64,000 nucleotides of DNA from Rosa chinensis. Its lineage: Eukaryota > Streptophyta > Magnoliopsida > Rosales > Rosaceae. Every line of letters starts with the position of its first letter. The first letter of the stretch is position 1. Shown in pieces: positions 10,090 through 20,612 of the stretch. The stretch is from positions 62,001 through 126,000 of the forward strand of contig NW_020126825.1 of NCBI RefSeq assembly GCF_002994745.2, written 5' to 3'. The notes below the pieces were generated by a model, which had not been told where the DNA came from, ran no database searches, and saw only the letters and a program-made list of their open reading frames with translations. The position numbers and the translations under genes are program-made.

Positions 10090-12545
10090 CATTTCATTAT
10101 ACACCCAATTTCTAAAGGATCTAATAGAAAAAACCCACCTATTATTTCTTTTCAATTTACACCCAATTATTGCCAATTAGGATAAAATATTAGATTTCAT
10201 TTTTTGAAGAATTACACAAATTGCCATAATTTAACTCTGGCAAACATAAGTCAACTAGCAAAATTAACGTCATCTTCAAATACCTTAATTGTAGATCTTT
10301 TTTATTGGTCCCATTATTATCGCAATTTTCATTAAATTCATCATGATTGCTAGAATTATGGATCTTTTTTTACATAATTTTCTGAATTCAAAGGTTAATT
10401 ACAACCTAAAGATTAGACAGGTATGTTTAGCTAACTTGATTTCTAGAAATTTTCATATCAACCTATTTATTAGAAGAGAAATTTTAAATACACATCCCTA
10501 ATCACTTAATACACATCCCTATTATTTTATATTTCAAATTAGATTTTGTAGGTAGGTTGAATGACCAAAACAGACATCTATGCATTAGAAAGAAAGAAAA
10601 AAATAGTCATATTTTCCTTATATAGAATAATTTATGTATAAATAGTTAGATAAACACAACAAATTTCTATACATGGCCTCCTAATTTAGTACAAGAATAA
10701 AGTTAGAAACTATCTAATTTATTTTTTTCTTAAATAAATTGTAATTAAATGAGGTTAGAAGCCATAATATTTAGAATTGCAAAATCAAAGGTATTAAATG
10801 TTTTTAAAATGGATCGTTTTACTCCTTTTTTGGTTAATTTCATTTTCTTTCTTTTTTCTAAGAAATACGATTAATCCATTTATTTTCTAATATAAAACAT
10901 CACAGGTGAAAAAACTTTATAATTGTTAATTTGTTTGGCCTCTCTAATGACAACTTTGTAGTTCCACCATTGGAGAGAAACTAGTGATATGGTTTTGGTT
11001 AAATGTTCAACTCATAATTTTATACTTGATCAAGGTGTTTGGTGGATGAGAACTCAAATAATATAAAACCTATTTATATGCATCTATTTAAAGGGAACAA
11101 TAATAAATCTTTATGGATTTCTGAATAAGTAACACAAGTAATCAATAAGGTCATTTAAAAATATCAATATACTAGAATATACTAATCATATTAAATAGTA
11201 GCCTTAATATAGTCAAATAATAGGATATTTCAAGATTTTTGAGATTAAGGATATTTTAGGTACTTTGGGTTGTGTATTTAGTAGAATATTAGAATGAGAA
11301 ATTAAATGGGTGGTGTATTAAGTATGGAGTGTGTATTAAGTAATTAGGGATGTGTATTTAAAACTTCTGCTATTAGAATCATTTTCAACATCAGCCTCTT
11401 TTTTAGGTATTCTATCATTGCGAGTTGACCATGTTTATTAGGTTGAAAGTCTCTATAATATATGCGTATACCTATATAATAAAGTACTTGATCATCAGCA
11501 CACTTTTTCTAGTTAATTTGATCTCAAGTATGTATCTAATATATAGGAGGTTTCTTTTTGTTTCTTTTTGTATGACACGGACACCTCTATATTACGATCA
11601 TTTTTTTGTTTTGTATCATACCTCTTTATTAGGTTTTCTATTATATTATACCTATTATCGTAGAAGATAGGACCTTTTTTTAGATTGAAGGTTTATGGTA
11701 TTCAAGCCTCACTTACATCTAATTACTCAGTAGGTAAATTAGAAATGTAGTTGTTGAGAGTAGAAAGCTATCATGGGATTAATATGACAATATACCTAAA
11801 AAGAAGAAGAAAGTAATCCAAGAACAAGATACATACCTTATAATTAGAAATCTTTCGAGAATATAGAGAGCCACCGAGTGTGAGTGTAGAAGTGAAAACA
11901 CAATAACAAAAGCTTTTTTTTTCCCATTTCTTGACCCCATCTCGAATCCTTTTCTTTTCTTTAAGAACATTTCTTTAGTCGTTCTTCATAGACACAAGAA
12001 AGAAGTATCATACCTGCTTGCCCCTCGCCATTTCTTTCAAGCAAGAAAAACATTTTCTCCCAGTGATTGAATCAAAATCTCTTTTCATCTTTTGAAACAA
12101 TAATTGACCCCATCAAGGAAAAGAAAATTGAAAATCTATTCGAAAAAAAATACCTACATATAAGGAAAACAGTAATTGAAATTTGTGCTAGAAATGAGCT
12201 ACTATTGTAATGAGCATATATAGAAATATATACTCAAGTCAGTAATCAAAATATAAAGTAAGGAAGAAATTAAGGACGTAATTAATTATGATTGATTTTT
12301 TAGCTTAATATTTCAAATTCAAATGGATGACAAGATTAAGCAAGTTACTTAATTTAACCCTCCATAATCAGAAGGGCATATTAGATATATCAAAAGAATG
12401 AGAAAAACCATTAATTATAGACATATACTCTATATGGAAGGTTTGCTTATGTAGAGTGGGTGTAAATTGAAAGAAAAATATCTATGGGTTTTTCTCAATA
12501 GAAGCTTATATTTTTGGGTTTATATCTAATTTTCTCTTAAAATAT
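10090..12545. mobile_element. candidate degenerate TIR element, about 2.4 kb, with a nested MITE
   Basis: The left part (about 10097-10165, 'acccacctattatttctttt' and 'caatttaca') resembles the reverse complement of the right part (about 12463-12540). A right-end-like copy is also seen at about 40200-40333 continuing at 51766. This suggests one old inverted-repeat element family. Boundaries and target duplication are unclear. Interior is AT-rich without a credible gene. Confidence 0.4.
10476..11370. mobile_element. MITE with TIRs and 8-9 bp target duplication, 895 bp
   Basis: Left terminus GAGAAATTTTAAATACACAT and reversed right terminus GCAGAAGTTTTAAATACACA match and continue with 'cccta' and 'acttaatacaca'. 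TATTAGAA flanks both sides (10468-10475 and 11371-11378). The superfamily is most consistent with MULE or hAT. No coding capacity. Confidence 0.75.
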
Positions 12546-12660
12546 CTCCCATATATTTCGCTTCTTCTTTCTCTCCTCTAGCTTCCTCAGCAAGACGCAA
12601 AATTTCAATCCTACAGAGTACAGAGGCTACAGTTGTAGATCATCAGAGAGAGAAAGATGA

Positions 12661-12926
12661 GTGAGCTTCCCTCCGTTCTCTTCTCTTTGGAAACCCTCTC
12701 ATATAGTAGCTGCTTGTTATGTTAATTTGTTTATGAAAAAGAAAACCTAACTTTATTTCATCGAGTTTTCCTTTCCTTTTCTGCACTCGCTTTTTAGTAA
12801 AGTCCTCATCTTTACACTCCGGTGGTGGCATAGTGTTTGATTTGGAATGCAAAACCCTAACTTCACTTCCGACTAATTTGGGTCTAAAGCTCTGACTTTT
12901 CTTGTTTCTAATATAATTTCTGCTAG
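12661..12926 (+). other. predicted 5'UTR intron of the PPR gene
   Basis: A good donor (a|GTGAGC at 12661) follows a CT/AG-rich leader, and an acceptor (TTTCTGCTAG ending at 12926) lies 25 bases before the coding ATG. Splicing would remove an upstream ATG at 12658, whose frame stops early. This is an inference; transcript data would settle it. Confidence 0.45.
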
Positions 12927-12951
12927 ATATTCTAGTTGAATAATCAAATCA

Positions 12952-14046
12952 ATGGAGGACACTAGTTCCCACAATTCTTTCGCTGATGACCTCAAGAAAC
13001 GTGTCATGAAGGTTTTCAAGGATGCGACCAAAGACTGTGAGGACAAGGTCTTGAAAAAAATGTTTGATTCCATTGGCGACTATGACTTCCTTAACAGCTA
13101 TGCCTTTCATGTCTTCAGAACATTGGCAAATTCCGGCATCCCTGAGGAAGCCAAAGAGCTCTTTAAGCCTTGCTCTGAGTTGGCTGTACTGCCTGACGTG
13201 GCCACCTTCACCATTGTCATTTGGGACTATGCCAATGCCGGCAAGACCAACGCTGCTCACAAGGTCTACCAGCAAATGATAGCCGCCGGTGTCGCCCCCA
13301 CCTCCTGCACTTACTCTATACTCATCACGGCACTTGCAACAGACTCGTCTTCTGATGTCAATTTTGTTGGGTATGCCAAGAAGTACTTTTTGGAAATGTT
13401 GGATAAGGGGATGAAGCCCCATTCTGCCTCCTGCATGACTGTTGTCGACGCCATTGCCTGCCGGGAGTCAGTGGAGAAGGTCAGGGAGTTCCTTGAGCAG
13501 ATACAAGCAAAGGGGTTCATCCCTGAGTCCAAAATTTTTCAGCTTGGAGAAACCCACCTTGAAGAAGCAATGAAAAAAATGAAGATGAATGATGATCTCA
13601 TCACCAATACCACTGACAAGGATGTGCAAAAAGTATTCCGCACGTGGAACACCAAGCCGGATTGCCTCTACAAAAAGGCGTTGAAGATGTACAAGGCTTT
13701 GATTGAGGATGGCAATGCAGAACAGACCATGGAGCTTTATAAGCGCGTTGTTGAGATGTGTATGCAGCCCATGGTTGTGGTGCACACCTCTGTTATTGAA
13801 GCCTATCTCAAGTTTGGCAAGACCAAGGGTGCTCTGGAGGCATACTACGGCATGTTAGCTGCTGGGGTTGCCCCAAACTCCTACACTTACACTGTTCTAA
13901 TCAAGGGACTCACTGCTAACCCCAACTTCTCTGGAGATGCCAAGAAGTGCTTGCTTGAGATGATGGACAAGGGGATGAGGTCTAATGCTGCCACCTACAC
14001 TGCTGTGATAGAGAGCTTTGCAAAGCTAGAGGATGAGGCTTCTTAG
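12952..14046 (+). CDS. PPR protein, P-class (copy 2), with a premature stop near the C-terminus
   Basis: Encodes 364 residues with repeated 35-residue helical hairpins of the PPR family, which bind single-stranded RNA, mostly in plastids or mitochondria. Clear repeats include VATFTIVIWDYANAGKTNAA followed by HKVYQQMIAAGVAP (about residues 80-115), CTYSILITALA (about 118-128), VVVHTSVIEAYLKFGK (about 275) and YTYTVLIKGLTANPNFSGDA (about 313). The N-terminus is acidic/basic and shows no obvious transit peptide. The ATG at 12952 is the first in frame and gives the fullest match. TAG at 14044 ends the frame, but the same frame continues for 37 sense codons (EECKELVEVMMGKGFVPNAK...) to TGA at 14158-14160, completing another PPR. 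It is therefore a nonsense allele or a mildly truncated protein. Its paralogue is at the left edge of the window. Confidence 0.8.
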   Translation: MEDTSSHNSFADDLKKRVMKVFKDATKDCEDKVLKKMFDSIGDYDFLNSYAFHVFRTLANSGIPEEAKELFKPCSELAVLPDVATFTIVIWDYANAGKTNAAHKVYQQMIAAGVAPTSCTYSILITALATDSSSDVNFVGYAKKYFLEMLDKGMKPHSASCMTVVDAIACRESVEKVREFLEQIQAKGFIPESKIFQLGETHLEEAMKKMKMNDDLITNTTDKDVQKVFRTWNTKPDCLYKKALKMYKALIEDGNAEQTMELYKRVVEMCMQPMVVVHTSVIEAYLKFGKTKGALEAYYGMLAAGVAPNSYTYTVLIKGLTANPNFSGDAKKCLLEMMDKGMRSNAATYTAVIESFAKLEDEAS

Positions 14047-14160
14047 GAGGAGTGCAAAGAGTTGGTGGAGGTGATGATGGGTAAGGGGTTTGTGCCAAAT
14101 GCAAAGGCTATGATGGAGGTTCTAAACAGAAGACCAAAAGCTGTGATACTCGGGTCATGA
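14047..14160 (+). pseudogene. in-frame PPR tail stranded beyond the premature stop
   Basis: Thirty-seven in-frame sense codons after the TAG encode ELVEVMMGKGFVPNAKAMME, the second helix of the last repeat, followed by a basic tail and TGA. Preserved coding character argues that the TAG is a recent single-base change. Confidence 0.75.
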
Positions 14161-15085
14161 ACATTGTCATTTCCAAGTTGAAGGGCTGATGCTTTGCTTT
14201 ATGAATTTTTGCAAGCTGCTTTAGGATTAGGATGTTTCAGAGTTGGGGTAGTTAGTCAGAGTAGGAAATCATGTAGGATTCAGTTTGAAGAGGGATTTGG
14301 TGCTGTTCTCTATTGTTTTGAATGCTGACATTGAAGTAGAAAATCATGTAGGAATGGGTTACAATGTGGGATTTTGTGCTGCCCTCTCTGATAATGAATG
14401 TTGACATCAAAGTATATTGTGGTGCTAATTTCTTTAATCTTGGTTTCTTATTCTGGGTTCTGCAATTTTGTTGTCTCTTTTTTTTTCTTCTTATTTTAGT
14501 TTTTGGCCACATGAAATAATCTGCTATTGAAGAAGTGCTTCTCCCTTATTTATATCTGAAAGAATAAACAATCTGAAACTGTAGTTATGTTACATTCACC
14601 TTTCAGAACTAAAAGATTGAATGATTGAGGGAACTTCAATTTCAATTTCGGTACAAGGATCCTCTGGTTATGCATTCTCTGCAGTTTGTATTTATTTATT
14701 CTTGATGCATTCTTCTCTTCTGTTCAAACTCAACGAACTCGTCCTATTATTTTGTGCAATTTATTTTATGGATTACATCACTTCATTTAGTTGTTTCTGT
14801 CTTCATTTCAGTCAAAGGAAAAACAATCCCGTGGTTGATGTAAAGATGCCCCTTCAAGTCTGATTACAGGACTTTGAGTGAACTTTTCTACTAATCGTGT
14901 TTTTGCTTTACTTTGAAATGAGAAAGGGACAAGTGTTCTGCTTCTGTTTTGCGGCAGTCCATCAAAGGTAACATTCATTCATTTCCTTCTTCTCATTTGA
15001 CCTTATGGGAGTATATGTAATTATGCACTTTTCAGTTTGATGACATGACAATATATTGTTATTAGATTCTCTGTCAATCATAAAT
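14161..15085 (+). other. 3'UTR and downstream flank of PPR copy 2
   Basis: Noncoding. A partial duplication occurs within it ('aaatcatgtagga' at about 14266 and 14340). The stretch from about 14825 is the part that became joined to the PPR frame in copy 1. Confidence 0.5.
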
Positions 15086-16004
15086 GCAGCTTCCTTTTAA
15101 TAGCTTTAAGTTATGACTATCAAATTAGACTACAGGCAGCTAAGGTTTCTCCATCCATCATATATGGTTTTGAATTAAGCATCATTATTTAACTGGAGAT
15201 TTACCTCTGCTTGAGCTCTCATATGCTATATGATATTATAGTTTTGAAGCACTATTTAAGTAGTTTTTAGGATTTTATTGTCTATGGTGTTGGGAAGGCC
15301 CTAATGAAGCAAAGTTTACCAGCAGTTACCTGCAGCTTCCTTGTAGTAGCTTTGAGTTATGACTATCAAATTAGACTACAAGCAGCTAAAGGTTTCTCCA
15401 TCCATCATGGTTTTGAATTAAACATCATTATTTAACAGGAGATTTACCTCTGCTTGAGCTCTCATATGATATTATAGTTTAAAGCGCTATTTAATTCTTG
15501 GGTTATTATCACAAATGGTACCTGAACTATACCTCAATCTTATCGATGGTACCTGAACTTCAATTTTGATCATAACCAGTACCCGAACTTTTCGATTTCA
15601 TTTTAAATGGTACCTAGAGCCACCTCCGGTCACTATTCCGACTAAAAACTGCATGGAAGGCAATCATAGTGATGATTTTTGATGATTTCAAGGGTTGCAA
15701 TCATATATAGTGATTTTTTGGTAATAGACTTGCCTTGAACTTGTTTTTTTTTATTTTTATTTTATTTTATAGATTTGGCTTTTATGGCCGGAATAGTGAC
15801 CGAATGTGGCCTTAGGTACCATTTAAATTGAAATCGAAAAGTTCGGGTACTGGTTGTGATTAAAATTGAAGTTCAGGTACCATCGATAAAATAGAAGATA
15901 AGTTCAGGTACCATTTGTGATAATAACTCTTAATTCTTTTTTAGGATTTTGTCGTCTATGGAATTGGGAAAGCCCTAATGAAGCAAAGTTTGCCAGCAGT
16001 AACT
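15086..16004 (+). repeat. tandem duplication (246-bp unit); second unit split by a MITE
   Basis: Unit 1 spans 15086-15331 and unit 2 starts at 15332, both beginning 'gcagcttcc' and sharing 'gactatcaaattagactaca', 'tttctccatccatcat' and 'aagcaaagtttaccagcagt'. Unit 2 is interrupted at its right side by the MITE at 15500-15929 and resumes 'ttttttaggattttgtcg'. Confidence 0.9.
15500..15929. mobile_element. MULE-type MITE, 430 bp
   Basis: Left end GGGTTATTATCACAAATGG and reversed right end GAGTTATTATCACAAATGG. A perfect 9-bp target duplication TTAATTCTT (15491-15499 and 15930-15938) flanks it, and removing it restores continuity with the first tandem unit. No coding capacity. Confidence 0.93.
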
Positions 16005-16263
16005 ATGGCTATCTGATTCAATTAAAAGTACCAATCTCTTGCAAGAAGGTTTTTGTAAGTTGGTGCTAGCTTTTTCGTTGAATAAAGTTATTTTTATCCT
16101 TGTGGATGGCTGATTGATTAGAACACTTGCTAGCAATTTTAACTTTCCTTATTGTTGATTGCTTTTGACAATAGTTGCTCGGAAGTCAGAACACATAAAT
16201 TGAAACTGGTAGTATTAATTCTTGGACTTGAGAGAATTTTAAACAACTTCCAATATGTATTAG

Positions 16264-16452
16264 TGTTAGAGAGAATAATGCAGTGGCTACAATCTAGCAT
16301 CAGTTTTGCTTAGTTGTATATTTGTTGTAAATGCATATCAGTTTCTGATTTGATGTAATTACCATTTACTCTCTTTGTGTAACAGCAGTAATTAGGCTGC
16401 TATATAAACTGTACACTTGTAATGAGAATGATAAGGAAAATTATCTTCAACA
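16264..16452 (+). repeat. 5' LTR of the copia element
   Basis: 189 bp, TGTTAGAGAG...CTTCAACA. Short LTR with a TATA-like 'ctatataaactg' near 16400. Confidence 0.95.
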
Positions 16453-16467
16453 TGGTATCAGCCTAGG
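16453..16467 (+). promoter_or_regulatory. primer-binding site of the copia element
   Basis: TGGTATCAGCCTAGG directly abuts the 5' LTR. TGGTATCAG is the common plant initiator-methionine tRNA complement. Confidence 0.85.
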
Positions 16468-16726
16468 TCTCGTATCAACCTGTGTCTCATCTTCTCTTCT
16501 GACTATTAGAGTTTCCTCTCCTTGGTCTTGCACGGCTTAGAGCCATTCGATCTCCTCCACGTCTTCCTCAGTAGTTCACTGTCATCCTCTCTCTCAACAG
16601 CAACATTCCTATTCTCGCAACCACCGCAATCCTCTCTCTGTACATGATGGCGCAGCAACACACCGTCCCTTGGTTGTTCTCTTCTCGATGCCCACATAGG
16701 TTTACCACAGCTCCCCCTTTTGCTGC

Positions 16727-18006
16727 TGATCCCAATTGGTACCCGGACACCAGTGCAACCCATCACATGACAGCTATGCCAGTCAACAATCCACAATCTT
16801 ATGGTGGCCCTCATAATGTATATATATGGGTAATGGGGACTCAATGCCTGTTTCCCATACTGGTCACCTTCCCTTGTCATTAGGTTCTTCCAATTTTTCA
16901 TTACAAAATGTCTTTCGCATTCCATTAATTCGTAAAAATCTTCTCTCTGTTGCCCGTTTCACCAGGGACAATCTTGTTTCTTCCTATTTGCTCCAGATTT
17001 CTATCAAATCTATTGTTTACTTACTGGTCGCTTGTTGTTTCAGGGCCCATGCAAGGATGGTCTCTATCCGCTTCGCTTATCTTCCGAGCGCTTATCTTCC
17101 GAGTCTACAGTCCCTCATGCACTCTCCTCTGTTCACTCATCTATTTGGCACAATCGCTTAGGTCACCCCTCCTCTTCCATTTTAGCTCGTATAGGATCTA
17201 CTCTTGGCTCCACACTTTCTTTTAATTCCTTTTGTAATAATTGCGCACTTAGCAAGTCCCATCGATTACCTTTTCCATCAAAAAATATTTCCACTTCTTC
17301 TCTCTTTTCTATAATACATAGTGATGTATGGATGTCCCCTACCTTGTCTGTAACTGGTTTCAAATATTATGTTCTGTTCACAGATGAATACTCTCATTAT
17401 ACATGGCTTTATCCTATGCGCCGCAAAAATGAGGTCCTTGCTCACTTTCAAAAATTAGTTGTCATGATTCACAATATTTTCCACAGTTCTGTACAATACC
17501 TCCAAAGTGACAATGGTACATAATATGTCAACCATGCCTTCTCCCAGTTCTGTGACTCTTTAGGCATCAAACAACGATTTTCTTGTCCATACACTCCAGA
17601 ACAAAATGGGCTTGCTGAAAGAAAACATCGACATATTGCTACTATGGCACACACTCTCCTTCTCACCTTAGGTGCTCCTCAAAATCTTTGGGTTGAGGCT
17701 GTTCTCACATCTGTATATCTCATTAACCTTCTTCCCACTTCTACTCTAAATTGGGATACTCCTCACACACGTCTCTATGGTCATTCTCCTTCTTATTCCT
17801 CTCTTCAAGTCTTTGGTTGTTCTTGTTTTCCTCATCTTGGTCCCTATGTCTCCAACAAACTCTCGAGTCGTAGTATAGAGTGTGTGTTTTTGGGTTACAG
17901 TCCTCAACACAAGGGTTACCGTTGTCTCGATCCAACCACTAGTCATGTTTATGTCTCTAGGCATGTTTTATTTAACAAAACGTCTTTTCCATACAAAAAT
18001 TTGTAG
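16727..18006 (+). pseudogene. copia protease and integrase region, broken
   Basis: The protease hallmark reads WYPDTSATHHMT near 16737; the usual D-(S/T)-G triad has Ser in place of Gly, so it is likely inactive. The gag-pre-integrase block WHNRLGHP follows at about 17148, with a zinc-binding Cys pair (CNNCALSKSHR) near 17240. Integrase core blocks follow: HSDVW (first Asp, about 17319), FTDEYSHYTW, and LQSDNGT (second Asp, about 17503), directly followed by a TAA at 17521 where family members keep a sense codon. The frame resumes with YTPEQNGLAERKHR (catalytic Glu, about 17589), FLGYSPQHKGYRC and stops at 18004. Frames also shift near 17030. Confidence 0.88.
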
Positions 18007-18024
18007 GTACAACTTCCTGGTCCG

Positions 18025-18745
18025 TTGGAATTCACAATTTTGACCAGCACTGGTCCACTTCCTACCTCACCAGACTCAATTTCCATTAGTCCAAGTTCAC
18101 GGCCCATTGACCCAAGTTCCCAATCTGGTCAACCTTCACCCTTGGTGTCTCTTGCATCAGACCCGCAATCCAACAATCATGTGCCCAACACATGCCTAGC
18201 AGATCTCCCGCTGTCTCACGCTGCCGGAGTTCCATCTTCACCCCTCTCCAGCCTGACATCTGTCCCAGCCAACACATCTGATCAAGAATCTCCTCCATCG
18301 CAGCAGTCATCTCGTGCTCCACAGTCGCCGCCGGCCTTAGTTCTCCAGTACAGTCGGTGTCGGCGTCGTCCTCATCATCCAACGACGACATCCCAACCTC
18401 CCACACCGGCCACCGCATCTTCACCAATCACAGCTGCTCTAAATTCACTCCCAGATTTTCGATCTGCATCCTTGGCGCGACCTCCAGCACTCCTTGCGAC
18501 TTCGGTTCTCAATCTGTCGCTCCCTGCAACTTTGACTCCGCCTCTGACGCCCACTTCCACCGCCGCCCCGGTCATCACCTACCGCCGTCGACCACAGCTA
18601 GCTGCACCAGTTCGTCCCCGTCCATTGCTGCGATCACATCATTCATTGCTCCATCACACTTCTACCCGGCGACTTCTCCACCTCTGGTGTCTCCTCCTGG
18701 GTCGGCCCCCATCCTCCGGATGCTTCCTACCCTTTTGCGGCTCCA
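18025..18745 (+). pseudogene. copia Pro/Ser/Thr-rich linker between integrase and RT
   Basis: Low-complexity frame rich in Pro, Ser and Thr, as seen between integrase and RT in many plant copia elements. Its frame is lost within the GC-rich stretch before the RT start near 18770. Confidence 0.65.
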
Positions 18746-20419
18746 TTGGTCCCCTCCTCCACTCACCCCATGACAACTTGCCTCCTGGATGGCATCACAC
18801 AGCCTAAAATTCGAACTGATGGCGTGGTTAGGTATCCCATTCCTCGAGTTCTTCTCTCTATTATTGAATCACCTGAACCTACATGTTATACTCAGACTTC
18901 TAAACATGAGGTATGGCGTGCTGCCATGACCGATGAGATTAATGCCTTGCTCAAGAACACTACGTGGACTCTGGTTCCCCACTCCCCTTCCCAACATGTT
19001 GTCGGCTGCAAATGGGTATTTTGCATCAAGCGTAAATCCGATGGCTCAGTGGAACTGTACAAGACTCGCCTTGTTGCCAAGGGATTCCATTAGCAGCAAG
19101 GCATCGATTACAGTGAAACCTTCAGCCCTGGCATCAAGCCAGCTACTATACGCACGGTTCTGTGTCTTGCTGTCTCTCGGAGTTGACCTCTTCGTCAGCT
19201 TGATGTCAAGAACGCTTTCCTCAATGGATATCTCCAAGAAGATGTGTACATGTCACACCCACCTGAGTTTGGTTGATCCCTCTCATCCCTCTTATGTTTG
19301 CAAGCTCCATAAAGCACTCTATGGTCTCAAACAAGCTCCTCGTGTCTGGTTTCACTGCATGAGCTCCTTTCTGTCAACAGTTGGTTTCCGTATTAGTAAG
19401 GCTGATTCTTCTTTGTTCATCTATCAACATGGCTCAGATATCATATATTTCTTACTATATGTTGATGATATTGTGGTTACGGGCAGTAATGATCGGATTC
19501 TACGGTGCTTCATTAATGCCTTAGGTCGTGAGTTTGATATCAGGGATCTTGGTCCTCTGCATTACTTTCTAGGTTTACAGGTCACATCTCATTCCAACGG
19601 AATTCACCTAAATCAAGTCAAGTATGCACATGACATCCTAGTCAAACATGATCTGTTACTCAGCAAACCCGTTAGCACACCCATGTTGACAAAGTCTCTT
19701 CTGAGCACCAATGATGGGGTTTTACTTGACAATCCCACTACGTTTTGCGAGATGGTTGGCTCCTTACAATATCTCACCATTACTCGCCTTGACATAGCCT
19801 TTGCAGTCAATTCAGTGTCTCAATATATGAGCAAGCCCCATGTTCCACATCTTATTGCTGCCAAATGGATCCTTCGTTACATCAAAGGAACACTAGATCA
19901 TGGTCTGTCTTTCTGTCCTCAACTCCAGCCTGTTCATCTCTCAGCCTATTCGGATGCAAATTGGGCTGGTTGTCCGGACTCCCGTTGCTCCACCTCAGGC
20001 TACCTCATCTATCTTGGCAGCAACTTAATCTCATGGTGCTCCAAAAAGCAGCCTACCATTGCTCGTTCGAGTGCGGAATCTGAATATCACTCCCTCGCTC
20101 ATGCCAGTGCCGAAACCACCTAGTTAGGCTACTTATTATATGAACTTGGTGTTCATATTTAGTTCCCTATCTTGCTTTACTGTGACAACCTTACTGCAAC
20201 CTACATGGCATCTAACCCGGTCTTCCATGCCTGTACAAAACAAATTGAGTTAGATTATCACTTTGTCCGTGAAAAAGTAGCACTTCGTAGTCATCGTGTT
20301 AACTATGTCCCTTCGGTGGATCAACCTGCTGATCTCCTAACCAAACCACTCCATAAACATCGTCACCTTCTCCTTCGTACCAAACTTGTGCGTCCAGCAC
20401 CGCCCAGTTTGAAGGGGGG
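18746..20419 (+). pseudogene. copia reverse transcriptase and RNase H region, broken
   Basis: RT begins near EVWRAAMTDEINAL (about 18908), followed by NTTWTLVP, GCKWVFCIKRKSDGSVELYK and RLVAKGFH with TAG at 19091. A frameshift near 19190-19210 moves to another frame carrying LHKALYGLKQAPRVW (about 19306) and the catalytic YVDDIVVTG (about 19459). RNase H blocks follow: YLTITRLDIAFAVN, LSAYSDANWAGCPD (catalytic Asp), STSGYLIYLG and SSAESEYHSL, with stops at 20121 and 20159 before DNLTATYMASNPVFH and KQIELDYHFVRE. Enzyme motifs are recognisable but the reading frame is interrupted at least three times. Confidence 0.9.
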
Positions 20420-20607
20420 TGTTAGAGAGAATAATGCAATGGCTACAATCTAGCATCAGTCTTGCTTAGTTGTATATTTGTTGTAAATGCATATCAGTTT
20501 TTGATTTGATGTAATTACCATTTACTCTCTTTGTGTAACAGCAGCAATTAGGCTGCTATATAACTGTACACTTGTAATGAGAATGATAAGGAAAATTATC
20601 TTCAACA
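20420..20607 (+). repeat. 3' LTR of the copia element
   Basis: 188 bp, nearly identical to the 5' LTR. It is preceded by the polypurine tract GAAGGGGGG at 20411-20419. Confidence 0.95.
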
Positions 20608-20612
20608 ATTAG

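Larger units (their letters stand above)
16264..20607 (+). mobile_element. Ty1/copia LTR retrotransposon, complete ends, gag-less and defective
   Basis: LTRs at 16264-16452 and 20420-20607 differ by about four substitutions and one 1-bp indel. They are bounded by a perfect 5-bp duplication ATTAG (16259-16263, 20608-20612). A methionine-tRNA-type primer site (TGGTATCAGCCTAGG) starts at 16453 and a polypurine tract (GAAGGGGGG) precedes the 3' LTR. The domain order protease, integrase, reverse transcriptase, RNase H is the copia order. Between the primer site and the protease there are only about 270 bp, so gag and its zinc knuckle are essentially missing. Several in-frame stops and a frameshift inactivate pol. 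Confidence 0.95.
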
